Source: a bacterium
Lineage (GTDB): Bacteria > Planctomycetota > Planctomycetia > Pirellulales > Pirellulaceae
Length of the DNA stretch: 64,000 nt
Assembly (NCBI GenBank): GCA_016124445.1
Contig: WGNR01000012.1
Coordinates: 682,001-746,000, forward strand
Direction: 5' to 3'
Shown: positions 43,202 to 52,632 of the stretch, piece after piece
Layout of the letters: the number at the start of each line of letters is the position of its first letter
Numbering within the stretch: position 1 is the first letter of the stretch
The notes under the pieces: model-generated
What the model saw: only the letters and a program-made list of their open reading frames with translations
Databases searched by the model: none
What the model was told of the DNA's origin: nothing
Program-made: the position numbers and the translations under genes

Positions 43202-45685
43202 ATGCAAGAGCGAGCTACCCAACCGAGTCGTACCCAATCTCCGGTTGATTGGGACAAACTCTCGCTGGAGGACCTTCGGCAAAAACTTGGCTGCACGGCC
43301 GAAGGGCTGACGACTGCCGATGCTGAAGCCCGCTTGGCGAAGGATGGCTACAACGAGCTATCCTCCGACGGCGAAACCAACGTCTTTCTCAAGTTCCTCT
43401 CCTACTTCTGGGGTCCGATTCCGTGGATGATCGAGATCGCCGCCATCCTTTCGGCGGCGGTGGAGCACTGGCCTGACTTTTTCATCATTCTGACCATGCT
43501 GCTGGTTAACGCGGCGGTCGGCTTCTGGGAGGAATATCAGGCTGGAAACGCCATCGCTGCGCTTAAATCGAAACTGGCTCTGAAGGCTCGCGTTAAGCGA
43601 GACGGCAAATGGACCCAGCTTCCTTCCCGACAACTGGTTCCAGGCGACCTGATCCGCATCCGCCTGGGCGATATCACTCCGGCCGATGCCCGGCTGTTGG
43701 AAGGCGATCCGGTTGAGGTCGATCAATCGGCTCTCACCGGCGAGTCGCTCCCGGTCAGCAAAGAGTCAGGCCAATCGGTCTACTCCGGTTCGATCATTCG
43801 CCAGGGAGAAATCGATGCGTTGGTCTACGGCACGGGAGAAAACACCTTCTTCGGGCGAACGGCCAGTCTGGTGCACTCCGCGCAAACGACCAGTCATTTC
43901 CAGAAGGCGATCCTGAAGATCGGTGACTTTTTGATCGTCGTCGCAATTATGTTGGTGATCGTCATCTTTATGGTCGCCTTGTTTCGCGGCGACCCAGTTG
44001 GCGAGACGCTTCAGTTTGCCTTGGTGCTTACTGTCGCCGCGATTCCCGTGGCAATGCCGACCGTGCTGTCGGTCACCATGGCGGTCGGTGCCCGTCTGTT
44101 GGCAAGGGGCCAGGCCATTGTGAGCCGGCTGGCCGCCATCGAGGAACTGGCCGGGATGGATGTGCTTTGCTCCGATAAGACCGGAACCCTGACAAAAAAC
44201 CAATTGAAATTGGGCGAGCCCTTTCTTCTGCCCAATGTCACCTCAGAACAGATCCTACTCGCAGCCGCGCTTGCTTCTCGCTCGGAAAACGACGATCCGA
44301 TCGACATGGCCGTCTTGGCCGGAGCGGATGAAGTTGTTGGCAAATCGCTGCCCGAGGTGATCCACTTTCGACCGTTCGATCCAGTCGGTAAGCGAACCGA
44401 AGCCGAGATCCGCGGTGACAATGGTACCACCTGGAAGGCCAGCAAAGGTGCTCCTCAGGTCATAATGGAACTAGCTTCTAACGCGGACGAGATTCAAGCA
44501 CCGTATCAGCAGGCGATCGATCACTTCGCGGCGCATGGCTATCGGGCACTTGGCGTTGCCCAGACCGATTCCAATGGAAACTGGCAAGTACTCGGCGTTC
44601 TGCCGCTATTCGATCCGCCTCGGGACGATTCGGCCGAAACGATTGCCCAGGCCAAGCAAATGGGTTGCAAAGTGAAGATGGTTACGGGCGATCAATTGGC
44701 CATCGGCAAGGAAATCGCCGGCCAGTTGAATATCGGCACCAACCTGATCGACGCCAAGGTCTTTCACGATGTGGGGCACATGCATTCCGCCCAGATCGAT
44801 CAGATGATTGAAGACGCTGATGGATTCGCCCAGGTTTACCCGGAACATAAGTACCATATCGTCGATGTGCTGCAGTCGCATGGGCATATCGTCGGCATGA
44901 CTGGCGACGGCGTGAATGACGCCCCGGCACTGAAGAAAGCGGACTGCGGCATCGCCGTTTCCGGCGCTACCGATGCGGCCCGAGCGGCGGCTGATATTGT
45001 TTTGCTTTCCCCTGGTCTGACCGTCGTGATCGATGCGGTGGTTGAGGCACGTAAGATCTTCCAACGCATGAACAGCTATGCCATGTACCGTATTTCGGAA
45101 ACGATACGGGTGCTGCTATTCATGACGCTGTCGATCATGGTCTTCAATTTCAGGCCGGTCACGGCGGTGATGATTGTGCTTTTGGCACTGCTGAACGATG
45201 GGGCGATTTTGACGATTGCCTACGATAACGTTCGCTTTCAGCACGAACCTGAGAAATGGAAAATGAAAATGGTGCTCGGCATTTCTTCCATGTTGGGTGT
45301 GGCCGGCGTAATCGCATCGTTTGGACTGTTCTATCTGGCGGAAGTGGTTTACAAGCTCGATCGCGATATGATTCAGTCGCTGATCTACTTGAAGCTTTCC
45401 GTGGCGGGGCACTTTACAATCTTTGTGACCAGGACGAAGGGCCCGTTTTATTCGATCATGCCTGCCAGATCGCTGCTGATGGCAACGATCGGGACGCAGC
45501 TGGTCGCCACGCTGATCGCCGCCCAAGGCCTTCTGATGTGGCCAATCGGCTGGAAGCTGGCCGGGCTAGTCTGGCTCTACGCGACCTGCGAGTTCTTTAT
45601 CACCGACTGGCTCAAGCTATTGGCCTATCGCATTTTTGACCACAACAAAGAACCGATTCTTATGCGATACCGGTCGATGGACTAA
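43202..45685 (+). CDS. Plasma-membrane proton-efflux P-type ATPase (P3A)
   Basis: An 827-residue ion pump. The N-terminal cation-ATPase domain is at ~15-75. Membrane segments M1-M2 are near 65-110 with the conserved Asn in LVNAAVGFWEE. The actuator loop has LTGESLPV, the phosphorylated Asp325 lies in SDKTGTLTKNQ, the hinge is TGDGVNDAPALKKAD, and M5-M6 contains LLNDGAILTIAYDNV. The Asn in M2, the Arg in M5 (SETIRVLLF) and the Asp in M6 are the residues that define proton transport in plant and fungal P3A pumps. It exports protons using ATP. The length is slightly short of the plant pumps because the C-terminal autoinhibitory region is missing. Regulation is not evident. Confidence 0.93.
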   Translation: MQERATQPSRTQSPVDWDKLSLEDLRQKLGCTAEGLTTADAEARLAKDGYNELSSDGETNVFLKFLSYFWGPIPWMIEIAAILSAAVEHWPDFFIILTMLLVNAAVGFWEEYQAGNAIAALKSKLALKARVKRDGKWTQLPSRQLVPGDLIRIRLGDITPADARLLEGDPVEVDQSALTGESLPVSKESGQSVYSGSIIRQGEIDALVYGTGENTFFGRTASLVHSAQTTSHFQKAILKIGDFLIVVAIMLVIVIFMVALFRGDPVGETLQFALVLTVAAIPVAMPTVLSVTMAVGARLLARGQAIVSRLAAIEELAGMDVLCSDKTGTLTKNQLKLGEPFLLPNVTSEQILLAAALASRSENDDPIDMAVLAGADEVVGKSLPEVIHFRPFDPVGKRTEAEIRGDNGTTWKASKGAPQVIMELASNADEIQAPYQQAIDHFAAHGYRALGVAQTDSNGNWQVLGVLPLFDPPRDDSAETIAQAKQMGCKVKMVTGDQLAIGKEIAGQLNIGTNLIDAKVFHDVGHMHSAQIDQMIEDADGFAQVYPEHKYHIVDVLQSHGHIVGMTGDGVNDAPALKKADCGIAVSGATDAARAAADIVLLSPGLTVVIDAVVEARKIFQRMNSYAMYRISETIRVLLFMTLSIMVFNFRPVTAVMIVLLALLNDGAILTIAYDNVRFQHEPEKWKMKMVLGISSMLGVAGVIASFGLFYLAEVVYKLDRDMIQSLIYLKLSVAGHFTIFVTRTKGPFYSIMPARSLLMATIGTQLVATLIAAQGLLMWPIGWKLAGLVWLYATCEFFITDWLKLLAYRIFDHNKEPILMRYRSMD

Positions 45686-45708
45686 CGGTATCTGGCGCTG
45701 GCAGAAAC

Positions 45709-46578
45709 TCAGGCCTGAACGGCGAGCGAACTTTGCAGCATGTGGTCGATCACATCGGTTTCGCCGCCGAAGTGGTAGAGCATATCGCTTTTGAAATCGA
45801 CGATCACGATCTGCGAAAGCGGCGGCATCAGTTCTTCAAACAATTCGTGCGAGGTCTGCGAGCAGTAGCTGAGGACAACCTCTTTCAGGCTGATGCTGCG
45901 GCGGCGAATGTTTTCTTCAATCCAAGCCGTCAGCATGAATTGAAAATGAACCAGCAGATCGGTCATCTCCACGCCGGGCTGCATGGCCCAGAAGATCGCT
46001 TCCGAGAGATCGGTTTCCGCCGCGTAGGGAACCAACGAGTCGGCCAGGTTCGGACGAGTGAAGAGCTTGAACTGCAAGGAAGCGGTATCGTCCTCGTAGC
46101 AAGGCACCATCTGGGATTGCTTGATACTTTCGACCATCCTCCGCGAAACCAAGTCCAGATTGGTAAGCACATGCATCCACGTCAGGGTCGATGTCGTCAC
46201 GCTGCCGCGAAAGGTCAGCGTTGGCCAATGAACGTTTTGGACCCGTGTAAGGGGAATGCCGCTGGCCGTGAACAATCGATCGACTACCGGGCGCTGGTGC
46301 TTTTCAAGCGGTGCATTCTCGTACAATTCCAAGAACCGTTCGGCTGCCACAACGATCGGCAACGGTAACAGGTCGTGATCAAGCAAACGCCGCAGTGCCA
46401 GCTCTTCACGCTTCTGTGGATCGGGCAGAATCATCCCTTGCCTGGCCAATGGCAGCAGTCGGCTGACCTCGGCCTGGCACGTCTCCCGAACCGAATCGTT
46501 CCAGCCATCGATCGGCTTCTTCAGAAACCGGTGGAGCATATCGAGCGCGTCCACCATCTGGCTTTCGACATCGAGCAT
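45709..46578 (-). CDS. Unknown protein encoded directly after the PAAR gene
   Basis: A 289-residue protein from ATG 46578, which follows the PAAR stop by 13 bases with GAGG ahead of it; an upstream extension overlaps the PAAR gene and is rejected. It is helical and acidic, with LDMLHRFLKKPIDGWNDSVRE, LRRLLDHDLLPLPIVVAAERFLELYENAP, VQNVHWPTLTFRGSVTTSTLTW, FKLFTRPNLADSLVPYAAETDLSEAIFWAMQPG, then VHFQFMLTAWIEENIRRRSI and LPPLSQIVIVDFKSDMLYHFGG-like closing strands. I recognise no toxin, nuclease or lipase motif. Operon position suggests a chaperone or adaptor of the PAAR tip, or an effector. This is inference only. Confidence 0.75.
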   Translation of the reverse strand: MLDVESQMVDALDMLHRFLKKPIDGWNDSVRETCQAEVSRLLPLARQGMILPDPQKREELALRRLLDHDLLPLPIVVAAERFLELYENAPLEKHQRPVVDRLFTASGIPLTRVQNVHWPTLTFRGSVTTSTLTWMHVLTNLDLVSRRMVESIKQSQMVPCYEDDTASLQFKLFTRPNLADSLVPYAAETDLSEAIFWAMQPGVEMTDLLVHFQFMLTAWIEENIRRRSISLKEVVLSYCSQTSHELFEELMPPLSQIVIVDFKSDMLYHFGGETDVIDHMLQSSLAVQA

Positions 46579-46591
46579 GGCGGCAATAACC

Positions 46592-46879
46592 TCATTCCCC
46601 GATGTTGACTTCCGGACACCCAAGCACAATCACTCCGCCATGAGCACATTCGTCTCCCATCCGTGCGGCCGGCATGCCGCCAATCATGACCGTGGGCGAA
46701 CCCATCGCGATCGTGTCGGGCGGACCGACGCAGGTCACCATGTCTCCGACCCGTGCGGCCGGCATGCCGCCGATGAGCACCGTCGGACAACCGAGAATGA
46801 TCGGGCCACCAACGTGCGGAACCGGCCCGGTTGTCATCGGACAGGTATGCATGTCGGTAATACGTGCGGCTGGAGGCAT
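46592..46879 (-). CDS. PAAR-domain protein
   Basis: A 95-residue protein that is one complete PAAR domain. The repeats are MPPAARITDMHTCP, PHVGGPIILGCPTVLIGGMPAARVGDMVTCVGPP, and SPTVMIGGMPAARMGDECAHGGVIVLG. His11, Cys13, Cys50 and His/Cys in DECAHGG are probable zinc ligands. PAAR proteins form the sharp tip of the type VI secretion spike, or of other contractile-like systems, and often recruit effectors. No VgrG, Hcp or sheath gene is in the window. The gene after it in the same operon is a candidate partner. It is divergent from the LRR gene. Confidence 0.88.
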   Translation of the reverse strand: MPPAARITDMHTCPMTTGPVPHVGGPIILGCPTVLIGGMPAARVGDMVTCVGPPDTIAMGSPTVMIGGMPAARMGDECAHGGVIVLGCPEVNIGE

Positions 46880-47099
46880 GAGTAATGGCAGAATTCGTGG
46901 CTTTTGGATTGAGAATCAAGGGATCTAGGGCGATCGCTTTTGAAGATTAGGTCACTCACGATGTTGGCGAAGTATCACAGCCGTAAATTCTTCGCACATA
47001 ATCGTCAAATCCGTTACGATCAGAGGTGTGCTTTGCTTCGTTGACCTGCCCCCCAGTCCTGCGCTGCGAAATCGCGCGAGTCGTTCAAACGGCGATACC

Positions 47100-48317
47100 A
47101 TGGTCGACACCGCTTCTGACTCACCTAAGAGAAGATCCTTTTGGCTGCGATTCAGCCTGCGCGCGATGCTGGTGCTGGTAACGATCGCGTGTCTTTTCAT
47201 GGGCCTTGTCGGCAAAGACATTTGGCGCTCGCGGGCCGAGCAGAAAGTGGTCGACCGACTGACCTCAATGGGCAACGCGACGATCTCTTACGATTACCAA
47301 CTTACTCAGCACGGCACCTTAAGCAGCTTTATGGCGGACCAGCCTCCAGGGAATCGCCTTCTGCGAAGTTGGTTTGGCGACCACCTCTATTCGCGGGTCA
47401 TTCAGGTTTCATTCCGTGTTCGGCGGGTTGACATCAACCCACAGGTCCAGTTGTTGCCAAAACTAGGTGATTTGAGAGACGTGCGTCTCGATTGGACCCT
47501 TCTTGATGACGAATCGGTGGAAGCTTTGTCCCAGGTTCCTCGTCTGCGCCGGATAACGCTGCACCATACAGAGATTCTTCCCCACCAGTTTCAGATTCTA
47601 GGCCAGTCCAAATCTTTGGATCAGGTCACCCTGTCGGCAACCGCGGCCAACGATTTCAATTTGCGTTACGTCGCCGAAATGCCCAAGGTAAGCCGAATTC
47701 ATCTGAATATCGCTTCGGTCACCGACAAAGGCTTAAGACCACTCGCTGGCATGAATCAGCTTGAGGAACTTGTTCTCGATCATGCCATTTTCGTCAGCGA
47801 TGACGGCCTGGCTTCGCTGTCCGATCTATCGGAAATGAAAGTGTTCCACGCCTATGTAACCGAACTGACCGACGGATCGCTGCAAACGATCAGCAAGTGG
47901 GACAAACTGGAATCGTTAACGATCAACCCGAAAAAGGGACTGGAAACCTTCCGCGATCCAGGCTGCGGACATTTACCCAAGCTGAAACATTTACAGTATC
48001 TCGATTTGTCCGGCACCAAAATCTGCGATCGTGCGATTCCATCGATCTGCAAATTAACCGAGCTACGTACGTTAAGATTGGACAACACCGAGATTACTGA
48101 CGCAGGCTTAAAACAACTTCAAAAACTTCCGCATTTGGAATCACTCAGCATTGCTGGTACTCTCGTAACCGACAGTGGACTCGATTTGCTAGAGGCATTT
48201 CCGTCGCTGGCGCAGGTCGTTTTAAGCGACCAGCATCTCACCAATCGCGAGCGAATCGGAGACGCGGAAATCATGCATGTGCCTGGCGAGAATGTGATCC
48301 CCGTGCAGGGCTTTTAG
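47100..48317 (+). CDS. Membrane-anchored leucine-rich-repeat protein
   Basis: A 405-residue protein from ATG 47100. It opens with a basic segment and the planctomycete signature RFSLRAMLVLVTIACLFMG, a single membrane helix at ~20-42, followed by SRAEQKVVDRLTSMGNATISYDY. From ~120 on there are LRR-like units of ~24 residues (LGDLRDVRLDWTLLDDESVEAL, MPKVSRIHLNIASVTDKGLRPL, LKHLQYLDLSGTKICDRAIPSI, LPHLESLSIAGTLVTDSGLDLL). These form a ribonuclease-inhibitor-like solenoid. It probably projects into the periplasm and binds a protein partner. Family members with this N-terminus are numerous in planctomycetes. Function unknown. Confidence 0.85.
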   Translation: MVDTASDSPKRRSFWLRFSLRAMLVLVTIACLFMGLVGKDIWRSRAEQKVVDRLTSMGNATISYDYQLTQHGTLSSFMADQPPGNRLLRSWFGDHLYSRVIQVSFRVRRVDINPQVQLLPKLGDLRDVRLDWTLLDDESVEALSQVPRLRRITLHHTEILPHQFQILGQSKSLDQVTLSATAANDFNLRYVAEMPKVSRIHLNIASVTDKGLRPLAGMNQLEELVLDHAIFVSDDGLASLSDLSEMKVFHAYVTELTDGSLQTISKWDKLESLTINPKKGLETFRDPGCGHLPKLKHLQYLDLSGTKICDRAIPSICKLTELRTLRLDNTEITDAGLKQLQKLPHLESLSIAGTLVTDSGLDLLEAFPSLAQVVLSDQHLTNRERIGDAEIMHVPGENVIPVQGF

Positions 48318-48586
48318 CGGAAGCCAGGGAGCGCATTCGTTTTGCCGGCCGGCCGTGCTTCGCAAAGACTTCATCGGAAACTCTCACATAGTTTCTAAGA
48401 ATCGCCATTGGATCGCGAAGAACCAGCGACAAGTGCCGGCAGAAACTGGCTTCTCCAGTCTCTGCCGGGGGGAACGACCCTTACAAACCGAACCTGCTGC
48501 GATACGATCGGAGCGCCGCACCTAAAAAGTGCTACGGTTAGGGGGATCGTCTCTCAAGCGCGGTTTTTCTCGAAGGAGTTTTCAGC

Positions 48587-49597
48587 ATGTGGTTCACCTT
48601 GTTCTTGTTCGGATTCATCTTTGGACTGATAGGCTACGCGCTTATCCGTTGTGTTTTGACCGGGTTTTATGTCATCGCCCCGGACGAGCGGGCCGTGATT
48701 ACGACCTTTGGACGAGCAGAACGCTTGAGCAATGACTTTGTCGAACCGCTGGATGATCCTAACCTTTCGGACGAAGAGAAGAAGCGATACAGCTACCCCA
48801 AGGTACGCGTGGTCGGCCCCGGCGGTCCGTACTTCAAAATGCCGTGGCAGCGAGTCCACCGGGTAAATGTCGCCACACAAAGCGTCGACCTGGTTTGGGA
48901 CCCGTACAAAGATCAAGACACGATCGAAGCAGTCACCAAAGATAACCTGACCACCGGGGTGAACGGGCAGCTTCGCTACCAGGTGGATGAGAACAATCTT
49001 TACGCCTACCTATTCGGGGTCCAGCGGCCGCTGCTGCACATTATGGGCTATTTCGTGAGCGTGCTTCGCGAGCGCATTGCTACCTTCAGCGATCCCAAGG
49101 GTGCCAGCTTATTGGCCAAGCCGACCGCGGAAGGGGAAGAAGAGATTCCTTCCAGCATCGATCTTTCGGAAGGGGTTTCGATCAACGACCTGCGAAAGAA
49201 TCTGCCGCTCTTGAATTCGTACATGGAAGAACAGTGCCGCTGCGCTCCGGGACGTTACGGCGTTTCACTTGACGCCGCGCTGATCACCAGCATCGATCCG
49301 CCGCAGGAAGTTGACCGTGCGCTCTCGGCGATCAACAGTACCCGCAACCAGGTCGCGGCCGACATCAGCACGGCCCAGGCCGATGCCGAACAGCAAATCA
49401 CCATGAGTAAGCGTGCCGTCGAGATCGCCTCGAACAACGCCGAGGCCGAAGTCGCGCCGCTGCGCGAGTTGGCTCGGACGCTCAAACAAATCAAGCATGA
49501 AGGAGGATCGCCCGCCGTGAAGGCCTACATCCGCGATCTGAAAGTGCCGCTTCTTTCACGAGCAGTCAGTGTCATTCAATCTCGCGAAGAGATTTAA
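48587..49597 (+). CDS. SPFH/band 7 domain protein 1
   Basis: A 336-residue stomatin/prohibitin-type protein with AAGGAG before ATG 48587. One N-terminal membrane helix (LFLFGFIFGLIGYALIRCVL, ~4-25) is followed by the SPFH domain: FYVIAPDERAVITTFGRAE, GGPYFKMPWQRVHRVNVATQSVDLVW, VTKDNLTTGVNGQLRYQVDENN. A helical, Ala/Gln/Glu-rich coiled coil follows at ~240-320 (QVAADISTAQADAEQQITMSKRAVEIASNNAEAEV), typical of oligomerising band 7 proteins. A ~60-residue insert with KPTAEGEEEIPSSIDLSEG breaks the SPFH domain. SPFH proteins form ring scaffolds that organise membrane microdomains and control proteases. It is first of three genes. Confidence 0.88.
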   Translation: MWFTLFLFGFIFGLIGYALIRCVLTGFYVIAPDERAVITTFGRAERLSNDFVEPLDDPNLSDEEKKRYSYPKVRVVGPGGPYFKMPWQRVHRVNVATQSVDLVWDPYKDQDTIEAVTKDNLTTGVNGQLRYQVDENNLYAYLFGVQRPLLHIMGYFVSVLRERIATFSDPKGASLLAKPTAEGEEEIPSSIDLSEGVSINDLRKNLPLLNSYMEEQCRCAPGRYGVSLDAALITSIDPPQEVDRALSAINSTRNQVAADISTAQADAEQQITMSKRAVEIASNNAEAEVAPLRELARTLKQIKHEGGSPAVKAYIRDLKVPLLSRAVSVIQSREEI

Positions 49598-49666
49598 CGC
49601 GGCGGCGGAATCATCAAGATTCTCACTTCCCGCTTCCAAAAACCAATCAACTCAAGAGATATTCCC

Positions 49667-50572
49667 ATGACATTCTTTATTGGCATTTTTATCGGGCTGA
49701 TTTTCATTCCGATCCTGCTCAGCATGGCGAAAACGTTCGGGCTGTATGTGGTCGTCAATGAGTGCGAAGCCCACGTCTATACGCTGTTCGGCAAAGTGAT
49801 CGGAACGCTTGACGAGCCAGGGCTGCACTTTCCGATTTCACAGTTCGGTGCCGGCGCGCTGCTCGTACCATTTTTCGGCAAACGCCACGTTGTCAGCACC
49901 GCTCTAAGGCAACATTACCTGCGCGGCCAGATGGTCAACTCGGAAGAAGGAACTCCGATGGGGGTTGGTCTGTGGTACGAGATGGAAGTCCACGACCCGA
50001 TCGCCTACTTGTTTATCAATAGAAATCCGGAAGGCTCGTTGCAGGCCAACGTCGCTTCAAGCGCGATCAGCACGCTCAGCAATCTGGAAATGGACAAAAT
50101 GCTCGAAGATCGGCATAGTCTGAGCCGCACCGTCCGGGCCACCGTTTCTCCGCTAAGCGAGAAGTGGGGTTATCGACTCGGGTCGGTTTACATCCGCAAG
50201 GTGTTTTTCACCGACCAGCAAATGGTGCACAACATTACTGACAAGGTGGTCAAGCGTTTGATTCAGGTTACCAGCGCCATGAAACAGGATGGTGAGAACC
50301 GCGTTGGTTTGATCAAAAGCGAAACGGCAAAAGAGGTCTCGCAAAAGATGGCCGAAGCGAACGCCAAGCGACCAGACATTGTCGGCAAGGTGCTCAACGA
50401 AATCAGTAAAGACGACCCGGAGATCCTCGAATCGGTGCTCGAAGTAATGGAGGTCGGCAAACTGTTGGAATCGAAGGCGCAGGTCAGTATCATCCCCAAA
50501 GGGGCCCAAGTGCTGTTGAGTCTCGACGGAAACAGATCGAGCAGCGGGCAATTCGTTCCGGCGGAAAACTAG
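49667..50572 (+). CDS. SPFH/band 7 domain protein 2
   Basis: A 301-residue partner of the preceding protein. It has an N-terminal membrane helix (residues ~1-22), then the SPFH domain with LYVVVNECEAHVYTLFGKVIGTLDEPGLHFPISQFG, VVSTALRQHYLRGQMVNSEEGTPMGVGLWYEMEVHDPIAYLF, SSAISTLSNLEMDKMLEDRHSLSRTVR and VYIRKVFFTDQQM. The C-terminal helices (NRVGLIKSETAKEVSQKMAEANAKRPDIVGKVL) end in LLESKAQVSIIPKGAQVLLSLDG. It is 69 bases downstream of SPFH 1. Two SPFH proteins in a row resemble HflK-HflC or prohibitin pairs that form alternating cages. The next gene is a small membrane protein. Confidence 0.88.
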   Translation: MTFFIGIFIGLIFIPILLSMAKTFGLYVVVNECEAHVYTLFGKVIGTLDEPGLHFPISQFGAGALLVPFFGKRHVVSTALRQHYLRGQMVNSEEGTPMGVGLWYEMEVHDPIAYLFINRNPEGSLQANVASSAISTLSNLEMDKMLEDRHSLSRTVRATVSPLSEKWGYRLGSVYIRKVFFTDQQMVHNITDKVVKRLIQVTSAMKQDGENRVGLIKSETAKEVSQKMAEANAKRPDIVGKVLNEISKDDPEILESVLEVMEVGKLLESKAQVSIIPKGAQVLLSLDGNRSSSGQFVPAEN

Positions 50573-50584
50573 GCGGAAATCACC

Positions 50585-50995
50585 ATGCGCAACGAGTATG
50601 AACCTGGTGCGATCGTTCGGTCGGAAAGCTTCAGTTCGATCACACTCTTCAAAGTGATGATGGGCACCCTGCTGATCCTGACTGGCGGCGGCATGGCCAT
50701 CTATGCCGGGGTCTCGGCCCTGCAAATCATTTACTCTGAGCCGCCGCCGCTAATCGAGCATGTCACGAACCTGGCAGCGGATAAAGTCGACGCGCAGGCC
50801 CCCAATCAAAACGTACCGGTAATCCAACTCGCACCACCGGTGATGAAAACGGTTCTCTATTTCCTTTCGTTCCTGCTGCTGACGCTTCCATTGATTGCCG
50901 CTTCGATCCTCGTCGGTGGCGGTGTCAAACTGATGCAAGGAGAAGCGAACGAGGTGATCGGGATGCTAGCAGAGCGCCTTAAAAAGTCGAATTGA
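50585..50995 (+). CDS. Small two-pass membrane protein of the SPFH operon
   Basis: A 136-residue protein beginning 12 bases after the SPFH 2 stop. A short leader is followed by a membrane segment (~22-45, KVMMGTLLILTGGGMAIYAGV) and a polar loop (SEPPPLIEHVTNLAADKVDAQ). A second segment follows at ~95-118 (FLSFLLLTLPLIAASILVGGGV), then a cytoplasmic-type tail. It has no recognisable domain. Operon position suggests it is the third component of the SPFH assembly, for example a membrane plug or regulator. Confidence 0.75.
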   Translation: MRNEYEPGAIVRSESFSSITLFKVMMGTLLILTGGGMAIYAGVSALQIIYSEPPPLIEHVTNLAADKVDAQAPNQNVPVIQLAPPVMKTVLYFLSFLLLTLPLIAASILVGGGVKLMQGEANEVIGMLAERLKKSN

Positions 50996-51096
50996 TTGTC
51001 AGAAAAGTCGATCGATCTTTTCTGGCGCCAGGCGACTTGATAAGGTTCCCCCCAATCGCTTGATAGCACATCCATTTCCAAGGAGGGGAATCGTCG

Positions 51097-52632
51097 ATGG
51101 AAGCGGAGACTTCGTCGTCGAACTGGACGCGGTGGTTCTGGCTGTTTGCCTTGTTGCATGTCGCCGTCTGGTCGCTGACGCCGATTTTAACGGCCGCCAA
51201 TGGCCCGCTCGACACGATCGAGATGCTCTACTGGGGTCAGCAGTGGGAATGGGGCTACTACAAACATCCACCTTTGCCGGCCTGGATCGCCGCGGGAACG
51301 AGCGGACTGTTTCATGACCCGGTCTGGGCCACGTACGTGGTGGCTCAACTTTGCGTGTTGGCCTGTTTTTGGGCAATCTGGAAAATCGTCGGCGACCGAA
51401 ACCGACCCTGGGTTGCGCTCGTTTCGGTAGCGCTGCTGGAAGCAAGTGCGTTCTACAACTTCACCACCTTTGAACTAAGCAACACGACGCTTCGCCTCGG
51501 AACGACCGGGCTGACGGTATTGTTTCTGTATTGGGCGATCACTCGAGAACGTCTCGTTTATTGGGCCGCGGCTGGATTGTTCGTCGCTTTGGGGCTTTTG
51601 TCGAGATACGACCACAGTTTATTGGTACTCAGCCTGCTGGCCTTCGCCGTGATTCATCCCCAGGTTAGGCCCCTTTGGAAAACGCCGGGGCCATACGTTT
51701 TGATTGGCGTGGCGGTCTTACTCTTTGCGCCTCATGCCTGGTGGATGGTCGAGAACGATTTCATCACTCTGAAGTACGTCCAGGCTCGTACACATACCGA
51801 GCCAAACGTCTGGAATCACCTGACGATGCCGGTCAAATTCCTCGGCGAGCAGTTGGGGGCCATTTCCGGAATGTTGATCGGCTCGATGGCGGTGCTCGGT
51901 CTGTTTTGGAAATGGCGGAGCGATCTTTCCGCGGAAGATCGACTCACGCGAGATTACCTCTTGGCGGTTGTGGCCGGGCCTTTGGCCATTGCCGTGTTGG
52001 CATCGGTGCTGACTGGCGGAAATATTCGCAGCATGTTGGGCGCCCCGATGTGGCTGTTTCTTCCGGCCGCTTTGTTCATGTGCTTCGAGCGGCGGCGCGA
52101 AGACCCCGTGACCTGTGGCCGTCTGGTCGCCGCTTGCGGGGCGCTGAGTATTGTGTTGGCGCTGATCATCGGCGTGCGCAACACGGTCGGAACCGCGATG
52201 CGTGGAAAACACCTCCGCGTCGATTATCCTGGTCACGCCGTGGCAGCAGAAGTGAAACAGCGCTGGAGTCACTATTCGGAAGATCCGATTCCTGTGATTG
52301 GCGGATCGTGGTGGCCGGCAGGCAACGCATCGATCTACACGGAATACCAGATCGCGGTTTATCCGGAATGCAATCCGGCATTTGCTCCCTGGACAAACGA
52401 TCAAGCACTAACGGAGAAGGGTGGCGTGATCGTTTGGGAACTGCCTGAGGTTCAACCCGAAGTCGTCGACCAGTGGCTACAACGTTTCCCTGGGGCGATC
52501 ATTCAGAAACCAATCGAGATCGCGCACGTGAAAGCCCCGGATCAACCGGCGCTGCAAATCGGGATCGCGATTATTCCGCCAGCTGGCGGCGTGGCGACGG
52601 AATCGACGCCAAACGTTGCTAGTTCTAAATAG
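51097..52632 (+). CDS. GT39/ArnT-type membrane glycosyltransferase
   Basis: A 511-residue enzyme with a very good AAGGAGG site before ATG 51097. About ten to twelve membrane segments span ~10-400. The first periplasmic loop has GPLDTIEMLYWGQQWEWGYYKHPPLPAW, in which Asp is the catalytic residue of GT-C enzymes (DE-like motif) and KHPPLP is the hallmark of the ArnT/GT39 group. A soluble domain from ~430 ends in a proline-rich tail. Such enzymes transfer a sugar from a polyprenyl-phosphate donor to lipid A, protein or other periplasmic acceptors. The acceptor is unknown here. It stands alone. Confidence 0.88.
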   Translation: MEAETSSSNWTRWFWLFALLHVAVWSLTPILTAANGPLDTIEMLYWGQQWEWGYYKHPPLPAWIAAGTSGLFHDPVWATYVVAQLCVLACFWAIWKIVGDRNRPWVALVSVALLEASAFYNFTTFELSNTTLRLGTTGLTVLFLYWAITRERLVYWAAAGLFVALGLLSRYDHSLLVLSLLAFAVIHPQVRPLWKTPGPYVLIGVAVLLFAPHAWWMVENDFITLKYVQARTHTEPNVWNHLTMPVKFLGEQLGAISGMLIGSMAVLGLFWKWRSDLSAEDRLTRDYLLAVVAGPLAIAVLASVLTGGNIRSMLGAPMWLFLPAALFMCFERRREDPVTCGRLVAACGALSIVLALIIGVRNTVGTAMRGKHLRVDYPGHAVAAEVKQRWSHYSEDPIPVIGGSWWPAGNASIYTEYQIAVYPECNPAFAPWTNDQALTEKGGVIVWELPEVQPEVVDQWLQRFPGAIIQKPIEIAHVKAPDQPALQIGIAIIPPAGGVATESTPNVASSK

